From the NCBI GenBank assembly GCA_037178675.1, contig JAYMGJ010000742.1, positions 1-64,000 of the forward strand: a stretch of DNA of 64,000 bases, in the 5' to 3' direction. How positions within the stretch are numbered: position 1 is the first letter of the stretch; each line of letters starts with the position of its first letter. The notes under the pieces are model-generated. The model had not been told where the DNA came from and ran no database searches. It saw only the letters and a program-made list of their open reading frames with translations. The position numbers and the translations under genes are program-made. Below are positions 44,401-55,900 of the stretch, piece by piece. The stretch is from Scleroderma bovista. Taxonomy: Eukaryota; Basidiomycota; Agaricomycetes; Boletales; Sclerodermataceae.

Positions 44401-47378
44401 GATTGTCGATTTGAAGAGCAACGTGCAGCTTTGTAAGTTGCAATGTGCTAGCTGCCAGCTGTTGTGCGTCCAGAGCCGCTTCCACGATGGGCCGCACGCT
44501 TGTCAGACCAACCACCTCTGCATTCACGAGTGTGATTTTTGCCAGGAACTTAGGGAATGTGGCATGACGTGGGTTTTAATCATATATCATGCAAATTGCT
44601 GACCTCAATTCTGTTCAGCGCTGGCCATGCAGGGAAACATATGTTAGATCCGTTCTACGTCATAATTCCGTAACTCATTTTGAGATTTAGCTGTGTCGTC
44701 ACGGCTCATCTATGTGGGAAGCCTTGCAAATTTGAAGGCAGATTTGGATGTCTTCATGAATGCGTCAAGGTGGGGTGTTCCTACTTAGCATAGGAGAACT
44801 GTTTCGATTCATTGACACACCTTAGGTCATTGATCACGTGGACGAGCATTTATGCGCTACCACAGTACATGCATGCGGAAAGGCAGGTCATATCGTAGTT
44901 CGAGCCCGCTCACAGACTTACAGCCCTTCTATCCCACAGCCGTGTAGTTTATCTTCTGTGAAGCTGGTCGACGGGGGAGAGTATTCGTGTTCTGGATCTT
45001 GTCGAATTCCTAGGTAATACGGCCACCCCCAGAAAAAAGAGGAGACTAATGGCTTCCCAGTGATGTTGCCCATGGCCGGCATGAATGCGAAGCCCGCCTC
45101 TGTTCCATCACTTGTCAGTTATGTAAGCGCCTTTGTTCTCACCAGGATCATATGCACGGCTTGGAAGATGGGGAAATCCACCTCTGCGGGTGAGTTTCAC
45201 AAACTGATTTGCACACCCCCTGATCACGGGCATAGGCAAGAGCATCTTTGCACCTCTGGCTGCTCAGCTCAGGGGATATGTGAAATTGAAACAGCACCAC
45301 AATCTATTGAAGCTACCTTCACTGGTAGACACGAAACGTTTCAGTACACCAAAGTATGTGCATACCATCTACTCATGAATTCTTTTTGACTGCTCTCCCT
45401 CGCACAGTATTCCCAAGGTAGGTTGTGCGGAGTAGTTTCTGTGAACCTAGCTTATCCGACTCAGTGGCCAAACGACTAAAATGCGTCAAGGTGATCCCAC
45501 CTGGTGCAACAAGGCACAAGGGTTCCCACAACCATAGCCTCGATAAAAAAGTTGTTCACTTTTGTGAAGCTAGGTCAATCTTTTGATGTGATCCCAGAGT
45601 GCTGTACTTTCACTGACCTCGCACGTTGTGATAGGTGTGAAAATTGCGGATATTTCTGTACCCTACCACTCGGTATGCTATTAGCTCCAGTCTGCGTGTA
45701 GGCATGGTGACTTACTGTTATGCAGGCCACCCCCAACAAGAGCACGAAACGCGTCACGGATCCATGTCCCGAACACGATGGACTATTGACGGCCCCGACG
45801 ATACTGCAGTACTCGAAGTCGAAGGCAGGAGATTCTCCACCAATGATGAAGGTGCCCCAATGATGTGCAATTTGCTTTGTCAAACATTGGGTCGTCACGC
45901 ACACATCGACTACTGTCGCTCCGATGACGAGGCTGCTTGTACTGGCAATGATGAGATTCAGCACATTGACAAACGCTTGCTCCCTGATCCAGATCGTGCC
46001 AAGGATTACGTTACGCACAGCTTGTTCTGGAAAAGGAGTGGTAAGGGTACACATTTAACTGAGAACAACTGTCATAGTAACACTGTTTAGGCTTCAAGGA
46101 TCCTTATTCGAAAGAGGAGCAGGCGCTGTTTGCGAAATGGTATGTTTTTTTGGCATATTCTGTGCTAGCGCATGCCAACGTCCCAACAGTGATGCTATGT
46201 GCAGTGGTGAGTTGACTCATTGTAGCAGAGACGGGTCATGACATCGAAACAGGACCCGAACATGCTGGGGACGCTGGAACTCTTCCTCAGCCTTCATACT
46301 GCGACTTGCCCTTGTTCCATCCGCAATCAGATCCGAGTGTTGCACCAGCATTGGGATATATATCCAACGATGGACATCATTTCAATTGTCGCAATCCTGT
46401 CGTGATGCAGCAAGCGTTTCATGTGTATGTACCATATCTATTTCTCAGTACACTTGGCTCAGTGGTTTTTGCAGAATTTTTGTTGCAGACAGGTCGGGGC
46501 TACATTTCCTTGATTCATCTTTTCAAGCTGATCCTTGCTTTAGATCAAGTTCTATGTCTTACAACGATAGGCAGCCATTACAAAATACTCCAGCCTCTGC
46601 AAGGATCATCGCTACTGCCAACGACAGGTTTGGCGCAGTGCTTTCCTCACTTTTCAGCTTCTGGTCTGCCCGTGCAGCAGCCATTGGATCTGGTGGGAAT
46701 GCGGCTCGCAGAGATGCATATAGCGTCATCCTCTTTAACCACGGTGTCCTGACTGCAATCGAAAACGATTTCACAAGTACTCCGGATCAACTTCTTGACG
46801 CCCTCCTGCCTTACCAGGCAGATGGAGGTACCAATTATACTACCGCCATTACCCATGCCCAGGGTCTCATGGAAGGGAACTGGAGCACAGAGAGGTAAAT
46901 GGGCGTCCTTGAGAAGATGATAAGTAGTGCACTAAGATCTTTTTCAGGTCTCCTGTCATCATCTTTCTCTCTGACGGAGAATGCCACATTACTGACCAGA
47001 CAATGCAAGATCTGTGTCGCAGATCAATCCAGCTTGGGTATGGGCTTATAATACCCGTCTCTAAACTATTTTTGACAAATACTCTACAGAAAAGCCGTGT
47101 CCTTCCACTCTGTGTCATTTGGTCCAGATGCATCCTCTGTATACCTCCGTAGAATGATGGAGATTGCGCTTGATGCCCAGAACAACGCACCGAGGGACCC
47201 ACTTGCTCCGCCTGCTGCTACAGTCAGGTCGACATACACCCAGGCCCTTGATACTGTACGGCTCTCTCTATATTTGTCACTTATTAATACCCTGACGTTA
47301 TTATAGGTGCAACTGGCAGAGACGTTCCTCGGAATTGCGGAGTCACTTCGGAAGCCACGAGGTGCACTGATGCACTGA
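38455..47378 (+). pseudogene. Giant GTPase-zinc-vWA gene, copy 1 (nonsense at codon 140)
   Basis: This is a 40-exon gene paralogous to 49945-58695. By hand, exon 1 is 38455-38551 and exon 40 is 47307-47378. All phases close at 2,302 codons. A TGA at 38919-38921 (codon 140, exon 2) stands where copy 3 has CGA. Translation from the next in-frame ATG (about 38945) could still give nearly all domains, so loss of function is not certain. Domains in order: acidic Ser/Asp-rich start; helical region (exons 7-9); propeller-like beta strands (exons 11-13); GTPase with GEQSVGKS (exon 14) and DFEG; Cys/His-rich zinc region (exons 22-32); and vWA with DRSSSMS as MIDAS (exons 36-39). The intron after exon 25 (44883-44939) is GC-AG. 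Exon 29 is 10 nt (45408-45417). The C-terminus is shorter than in copy 2, ending RGALMH. Confidence 0.85.
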
Positions 47379-48378
47379 TAGATAAATGGGAAGGACTTCT
47401 CCTTAGTCTGATATTCGAATGTGTTAGTAGGCGTCTATACGATTGTGATCTGAGATACTCCCGTTTCATGTACCTACACACACCCGTCTGACTGCACATT
47501 CAAGGGATGTACATACTTCAACTCTTCAGCTCCCCTTGACAACCATGTGTTGAACTAGGAAGTATAGTACCTTTGCCGAACAAAGCTAGATCTCGCAGAT
47601 TGTACTGTTTTACTTCGAGAGGCTCGACCTGACGAAAACAGTGTCCGACTCATCTCCAGTATTTACGTGAAATTGCATAATGTGGGGCTGCGAAGTTCTT
47701 GTCTGGGCCAGCTCCGTGTGACACTGACAGCACAACGAGGACGACTCAACGCGAGTGCTGTTGGGGCTGAATCCATTGGCAAGTCACCGCCGAGCGTGGA
47801 CATCGATGGCGGATGCCACCGCGGATGCGATCGTCCCAAGACAACATTTTGCACGACGAGTATATATTCCGAGTCAAATGCCTTACGCCTCGTTCAGACT
47901 CAAATGAAAAGCCATCAATAGCCAGGGAACGATTGAAACAAAAGTCGAGCCCCGAGCTCGCCCTACCTCTTGAGCGCCTAAGCTTTCCCATTGACATCGT
48001 AATCCCCGCGCCACCAGCCGCACGGTAGTGGTATGGTCGTAATGATTGTGGCGGCCATCGACCATGTCAATGTGTCGCTGGTTACTCGATGTGGTCGTGA
48101 CGTTGTCCAAAGGTTTATGGTGGTAGACCGTGAATATCGTCGATGTTGTATCATTGAGTGATGGTGATGGTGGCTGTGACCTTTGTCAACTCCCATGTTG
48201 CTGACTGGGGATGGTAATTGTGATGACATTCGTGTTCATTGTTCCGTTTGAGTCGTGGTGGTGATCGAGTAAGTTGAGTAGTGTTTGCTGTGGTTAAGCT
48301 CGAGGTAGTGGTGAGGTGGTGGCCATGGGCGCGTCGATGGCATTGAAGTGGTGATATGGTTAGGGTTCCTGATCATGG

Positions 48379-48890
48379 CCTGATTTACCAATCTAGCACA
48401 GATCGGAAGATGCCGGTGTCTATTAGATTAGACTAATATTCTTTCGTACAAAGAGATCATGTCCAACAGACCATTACTGCTACCAAAAACTAGTGCCTAA
48501 GACAGGAGAAGGTGAGGCAAAGGTGAGGAGGAGAAGTAAGTGCACCGAGGGTTCTTGATGTGATTTGCCAATCCAAACTTAGCACAGGTCGGAAGACGCT
48601 GATGGGGACGGTGGGTCTACTACATTCGTACAAAGAAACCATATCCAACAAACCCTAAGTTTCTGCTACCGAAGAAATAGTGCTTAAGACAGGAGAAGGT
48701 GAGGCGAAGGTGAGGCGGAGAAGTAAATGCACTGAAAATGGTGATCAGTGGCCTGATTTGCCAACCCAAATTTAGCACAAATCGGAAGATGCCGGTGTGG
48801 ATGGTGGGTTTTAGTATTCATTCGTACAAAGAAACCATAGCTAATAGACCCTTACTACTACCGAAAACTAGTGCCTAACACAAGGGAAAT
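48379..48890. repeat. Three-unit 180-bp tandem repeat
   Basis: Units start at about 48379, 48561 and 48750 with gatttRccaatc..., contain ttcgtacaaagaaaccat and gcttaagacaggagaaggtg, and run about 180 bp. The third is cut short after gtgcctaacac. Non-coding. Confidence 0.8.
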
Positions 48891-49604
48891 TTCAAAACCC
48901 AAGTAGAATAATATTTTGAATTTTCCCATGCGTAAGGTGGCGTCCAGCGGTCAGAGGGGATTCCGAGTTTGTAACACACATTGTACTGCGACAGGTAACG
49001 GAGATTATTAGTGACTAGAACAGCGCCATCGCAGACGGCAACCACCTTGCAATTTAATACGTATGACATACGCCACAGAAAAGTAGGAGCATGGACGTGG
49101 CATGATTGCTACTAGATCTGCAACCAGAAGCGGAGATCGAATTTCTACCAAACCGTTTGTTGAGGACAATACACTATTACAGGCAACCTAATACTCCACA
49201 GAGAGTCGACGGACATTGAATTACAAGCCATCGCGGCCGTTCAAACAGAGGGCCAAAAAACACATTTCCAGTGGGAGTGACTTTGTTAACAAGATGAGGA
49301 TATTATCAGTGACATGTATGTGAGGCATGATACGCTGATAGCCCATGAGGGTGCCACTTTGCCACTTTGCGAATTCTCGCACAGTTCGTTGCACTTCTCA
49401 AACAAAGTCACATGAAGTTGTTCGAATTCACAACTTCGATTCACTTCAGTTCAGGCCGCGGTAACACCAGCGTTGCACGATGTTCTCCAATTCCGAAAAT
49501 GGGAAAAGGATTTCGGAAGTCGGAAGCGCGTTCTGGGACTCTTGCTCAACCCGCACCCATGACCAAGTCTACAGTTTGGACGTCTTCTGCACAACTTATC
49601 ATAG

Positions 49605-49850
49605 CAATAGGAGAGCTGCGGTCGCTGGACCACCAACTCTCCAGGATGACTCCGAGCCGTGGACTGGGGGCTCAGCGATAGAATCCTCTTTCTGCACCAC
49701 CCATATTTGTCCATGGTAGGCGGCCACAATAGAAATGCGAGTTGGTGTTAACCCCACTGCCCCGATCTCGATCGAAATCATATAGAATTGATCTGCATCT
49801 GCTCTATCAGGTTACATCCACAGCACTTGTGATTTACTTACGTCGTGTCC
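49605..49850 (+). promoter_or_regulatory. Conserved block upstream of giant-GTPase genes
   Basis: Nearest copy of the block shared with 38130-38375 and 59140-59310. It ends 95 bp before the ATG of copy 2. It contains ccactgccccgatctcgatc and tctatcaggttacat. Promoter function is inferred only from position and conservation. Confidence 0.45.
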
Positions 49851-49944
49851 ACCTTAGAGTGAAGTCACTGTTCTTTGTTGTAAAAGGTTTTAAAGGGTTA
49901 CGAACTTGTGACGCTGAAGGGCTACATCTCTCTCCTCACTCACC

Positions 49945-52900
49945 ATGGACAGTGGTTCATTCAAATCTCCGAATGTCTTTGACGACGACGACGACGACGA
50001 TCTATACGTACCAAGCACACCGGATAAGGAGAAACGAAAGGGTGATGGTATCTGTCATGTTGATGCGCGACGTCGTCTCTGACCTCTATCTAGACTTTTA
50101 CAACGACACATCTACTCGGACATCATCTGGTTCTAGTCCGAGTCTGACAACCAACGTAGGTGGTTATGCTCCTCCAATCGCCCCCTCTTCGGACAGTTCC
50201 TCCAAGGACCCGGCTTGTTCTATCACAGGATTGTACAGGATACTCGAGGTGATTACGGACCAAGGGAGTGGTGGACTCGGTAATACCCTCTGTCGTGACC
50301 AACGGATCCTTTCTCATACCTTCCCTAGTGGACAAGATTATAATCTCTCAGAATTCTCTCAAAGCCTTCATCAACACCGTTTGCCCTGGTGCCTATGCTT
50401 CTATGACAAAGGTTAACTTCAAGTCACTGGATCAATACGTCATTAAGCCTGTGGGTATATACGGAAGCAAAGAAGAAATCGTTCGGTTCCTCCAGGAACT
50501 TGGTGTCGTCGATGATGCTGTGTATGCCGTCTACTTAGTACTATGCATTGTGCGCCAACCCATACGATTCCTTTATAGGGCTGCACAACTACTACTTGCG
50601 GACCCGAGCACACCAGGACAAGCCCAGCGGGTTCTTCGCTCTGGACTGTATATCCTTCGTCACGCCGAACAGCAGAATAATGCAGAGCAAATCTTTGTGA
50701 TTTATTGGCCCGAGGAAAGCACTTGGGATGACTCGGCGCCATCTCAAGTCTGCCGAAACCGTGTGACACTCATGAGGTTCGTTCCACCTTCCAATGCTGA
50801 CACGCAGTACAAGCATGGTGAATCAACCTTTTCAGGTACCTTTCGAAGATGTGTGATCAGACTGTCGCCTTAATGTCGTCGGAACACTCTCAGTCAATTG
50901 TCTGGAACGAAGGTGAAGATGGCGATGACGATTCCAGTGATGAAGGTGACGAAGAAAGTCGAATCATGAAATGTGTCGTAGATAGAACCACGGAACAGGA
51001 AGAGTCCGTACAAGTTCGGGAAGGATTCAAGGTATGTGTCCCTAATTTCTCTACCAACAAACCTGCAAGTTTCATCATCTAGGTTCACTCCGAGCACATT
51101 TCCCTTTCCAAATCTACCACAGATAGAATTGATCAAGCTCAGACGAAACCCATACTTCTCTATGGAGAGACAACCCAAGGTTTTATGACTGTACAGGACG
51201 AGCCGGCCAAGCGTGTACCCGATATTTACAACGGAAGTTCTTTCACGTCTTTGCAGTTGGAAAAATATCTGTAAGCTCACCGTCCCACATTCTGTAGTGA
51301 TCTGAATCATATTCTATTCGTTCAGGGCATCTGATCATTTATGCATCAACGAATCTCTAGCTGATCAAGCACTTAAGATACTTATCAACAAGGGCCTGCG
51401 GAACCGTTTTCCCACCGAATGTAGTAATTGGATAAACGAGTCTAAAGCGGTGGAAGTCCAGTGTCGACAGAAGCAAAGTGAAGCACTACGGAAGGCGAAG
51501 GAGAAATTGTATAAAGAGAAAGGCTTGTCGATGGCCGTTCATGTGGCCGTCGTTGACGAATCGTTGAGATTCTATCCGTACGTTCCCCAGAAATCTTTTT
51601 CAACCCCCCTTATATCAACCATCTCTATAGTTTCCTCACGAAGCAGTCATTCGCAAATTCTGAGGAAACAGATACGCCAGGTAACGGCTAGCATGCATCG
51701 AGAGTTTCGTGGCTTGTCTCATTGTATGTAGTAGTACCCTTCCAGGAAATCGTTTCTATCTATCCAGAAGCGGGCGATCATTTTCAACGAAACAAGGATC
51801 AATTGGCCAAGATATCTGACCCCGAATTTCGGAATATCAAGGACCAGCTATGTCTCTTTGTGAAATTTACCTCCAGGGCTAAAGATCTAGACGGCCGTCT
51901 CCGCAGTGTCGTTGCCGAAACTGCCGCGTTGGGAGGTTACAAAGTGGCCAAAGGCGCTATGGAATCTGCCTGGAAAGGCACACAGCCTTTGATCCAGGGC
52001 CTCATGGATACGGTCAACGCCATTGCATCATTGTTAGGAACGGGCGACGACAAGGCTTCCCTTGCACAGCGTGCCCTCCAGACTCTCCAGGAAGCCGATA
52101 GGGAGGCACGCAACATCACCGACAGCAAGTTCTTCTCAGAGATCATCGGATTAGACATTATCAAGAGGAATGAGAAACTAGGGCCTTTGGTCCAACGAGC
52201 GAAAGAGCTTGCACACAAGTCCCTGATGGTTGCTGTCCCCCGATTAGTAACTAAACTTGTCGGGTTAATTAAAAAGGTCCAAGAAGACGTTTGTAGCGCA
52301 ACAGTCAAAGCTGAAGCTGTCAGTAACAAAGGGAGAGAGCAACTCAAACTCAGATTACAGCTGATACGCCATGTCAATGGTTCAATCACCCAGACACAGC
52401 ATCCGTAAGTTCTGAACCTTTGGCATGGGGCTCACCTCAACCGTTATCGGCTTTTAGGCATACCCTGCGCATTGATTCTGTCGAGGAAGAAAAAGGGCAA
52501 CCATATAACTATCGCGGTTACACCCCTTCATTCAAAGTTTGGGGTGCTCGCGAGACACAAGAGGATCGTTTGACACTCTTCACCATCCGCATCATGAACC
52601 TGACAGAACAAGATAAGCAGGATTTGCAGCAAAATCCGTCAACGATTCCTTCTCCTCGTTTCCACTCTGAGCATAAGTTCCGATTGCCTCAGGGGTATAC
52701 CGTAATGTGCGCAGTTTCCGCTTGAAGAGGTACTTTTTGATTGACTCGAGTCCAGGCGTGCACAACTGCTTCCATCCGACAGATTATTGCTTATTGTTGC
52801 CGACCGCCTTGGGGACTTGCTTGTGTGTCTTGAAAGTCTTATTGCTATCGAGGGAGCCATCTCCAGACGGCGCGGGAAAGCGTTGAATCGTGAGAGGATC

Positions 52901-55900
52901 GGTCAAGACTTTGTGTTAGCTTTCGACGAGTCCAAGCGGATGCTGAGCGTCGTGTCCTCGGACAAGGTGCGTATCCTTATCTAACTGAAGAGTAGTCCTA
53001 GTGATCGTCCACAGTTATTCCTCCAGATTTATGTGTACGACGATGGTACCCGGGGTTTTCAAGCAAAGGGAAGCTCCATCCACTTGAATGACTGGTACAA
53101 CGAGGGAGCAACTATCCGTCATGCATGCTTCGTCAGTGGAAGCGAAGAACTCCTGCTTGTGGATTCCCAGAATCAAGCGAGAATCTATTCTCTAGTTACG
53201 ATGCAGTTTCGGTTAGCTTAATATTTCCTCTGGGGTCTCGATCTCATTGGTTTGTGCAGACCTGCGACGCTCAGCCTCCATGGAATTCCATCAAGTGTCC
53301 ACTCAACACCTGATGGATCGTGCCTATTGGTTTCCTCCGGGAATGGAGCCGAGCTTACACTGACCGCATATCACTGCGACTCTTTCGGCTCAAAGGAAGG
53401 AATCAAAATCAAAATTCCTAACTTTCCTGTTGGCGAATCCTTCGTCGTCACATCACTGATCTCAAAGACAACTATCCACTTGTTGTGGCTGGACTTCTCA
53501 GCTCGCAAATGCCAGTCATATGCACTTGATGTTACTCGCCGAACCACTGCATACACGTTCCGAGAGAAGGCTGGTCGTGGAAGCTCTAATAAGGCGACGA
53601 GGGCATCTGCCCATAACTGTCTCGTAGATTGTCATCAAGAAGTGTGGAATCGCTTCCCAGTACTGGCAGCAGTCCAGCGGGAGACCATATCTTCTGCCAG
53701 TTGTAGGAGTCAGAAGACCCTTGTGTTCGTCACGGACCGCAACTTCGATGAGTTCGCCCGACATTTCTCCAACATGATCAGTACTTTCGAGCGGACAACT
53801 AAGAAGCCAACGGGCGACGTTCTCAAGTCCATCAAAGTTTCCGCTGCTTCGTTCGCCGTCTTCACACGAAAGTTATGTGCCGCCAAGCATTGGAATGTGT
53901 CGCAGTATCGCGCAGGCGAATGGATCGTGGATTTCCTGTGCTTGATTCCCATTCACATCGCGGTGACGAAAGAGAACCGTTTTGTCCCGCTGAAAGATGG
54001 TGTCTATTCACCAGAACTGGAAAAGTCACTTTTGGGCGCAGAGGTGAACCGCATCGTGGACAGCATATCCTTCGGGTGGTATGAGTCGCTTTTTCAGTCG
54101 TATATGGCGACCAAGGTAATCTGTTCTTTGATTAGTGACGTTGTGCTGAGCTAACAGTACGACAGCCTGTTCGGGTAATATCCTCGATGGGAGAACAGTC
54201 GATTGGAAAGAGTTATGCTCTGAACCACTTTGTTGACACGTCGTTTGCGGGTTCTGCGATGCGGACGACTGAGGGTGTATGGATGTCTGTCACCCCGACA
54301 AAGAAGGAGTTGGTCGTGGCGCTAGACTTCGAAGGTTCGTTGCTCCATTGTAATCCACGTCAGTGTTGCTGAAGGACCGTTTTTTCAGGCGTACATAGTA
54401 TCGAACGGTCGGCGCAAGAAGATACATTGCTCGTCTTATTCAATACTGCTATCTCAAATCTGGTAGGTTGTTTCTGATTACTGTAAGCCAAAGACCTGAA
54501 GTAACACGCCTACAGGTTTTGTTCCGTAATAACTTTACGTTTGGTCGCGATATCACAGAGTCGTTCCAATCGTTCCAGTCGAGCGCAAATGTTTTTGACA
54601 CAGCGGAAAATTCTTCGTTGTTCCGGTCGACTTTAGCTATCATTATCAAGGTAAGCTGTATACACGGTGCTTATGGTCAGTATTTAACATATCTTACTAG
54701 GATGTTTTGGCAGCAGACACGGCGGAGATTAAGAAAGAGTGGGTCATCCCACGGTTGAGAGGGTAATTGATAGGCTTACTCAAAGGGTGACTAGATTCTG
54801 GTTGAAGTTTGACACAATTGTGAACGCTGAACAAGAAACGAACTTCATTACGCGCCTTCATAATAACCACCTATCAATCGTTCCATGGTATGACCCGTTG
54901 AAACCCATGAGAAGCATGAAAACCCATACATTTCAGGCCTGTCATTAGATCGAAACGCTTTTACACATTGTTCTCAGAACTCAAGCGCAACCTCGATGAA
55001 CAGGTTATAACTCACCCTGCTGCGAGCGAATTCCTTCACACGATGAAGGCATTGATGGCGAAAATTAAGGTGTGCAAGGAGTTTCAGATATTTCTACTAG
55101 CTGACACGGCACCAGGCCAATGATTGGGGAGCAATGTCTCGTAAGTTCTACCATATACTTTGTCGTCACCGTTATAAGTACCCCCATATAGAGACCTTGG
55201 CTTCTCACCGAGTGCAGCTATTGTCTAGGCTGCTACATAATGCTTTAGCATTTGGCTTCCAGGAGATTGATCCTGAGCGAGAGCCTCTCAAGGTAGCACA
55301 TGAACCCATGCTATGTCCGGCTGCCTTAATCTGACGTTATTCCCAGAACCTGGACACCGACGTGCCTGTAGAATTGCATGATACAGAGGCACAGTTCTTT
55401 CTTACTGTAGGAGCGGCGCCGCAGGCCGAGGCTCGTGAACGCGCATTGTCGACCCTTCAAAGCTCATGGAATCAACGCGAAACCCGCCAACGAATTCCTG
55501 ATGCAGAATGGACAGAAGGCTTATCTCGATACCTTGAGGACACCGCCAACTTGCGGATTGATCGCGTCCGTGAATGGCTTAACCAGAATTTGTCGCGTTT
55601 CCAGGAAGGGCACGGGAGCATCGAGGAACTCTGGCGCACCTTTGAAGGAGCGATCGTCGATTTAAAGAGCAACGTGCAGCTTTGTAAGTTGCAGTGTGCT
55701 AACTGCCAGTTGTTGTGCATCCAGAGCCGCTTCCACAATGGACCGCACACTTGTCAGACCGACCATCTTTGCATACACAAGTGTGAGATTTGCGAAGAAC
55801 CTAGGGAACAGTGTGGCATGACGTGGGTTTTGATCGTTGGTCATGCAAATTGCTAACCTCAATTTTGCTCAGTGCTGATCATGCAGGGAAACACATGTTA

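Larger units (their letters stand above)
47379..49944. other. Intergenic region between copies 1 and 2
   Basis: No gene was recognised in about 2.6 kb. The first 230 bp still match the 3' flank of copy 2 (58696-58890; shared tgcacattc and tttgccgaacaaag), which places the duplication end near 47610. The middle has a tgg/gtg-rich stretch (48020-48350) and a three-unit repeat at 48379-48890. The end carries the shared upstream block at 49605-49850. Confidence 0.5.

Noticed and set aside
46493..46550. Alternative acceptor giving DSSMS in copy 1
   Set aside because: In copy 2 the equivalent acceptor leads to an immediate stop. The acceptor at 46543/57783 keeps both frames and yields DRSSS and DRSGS.
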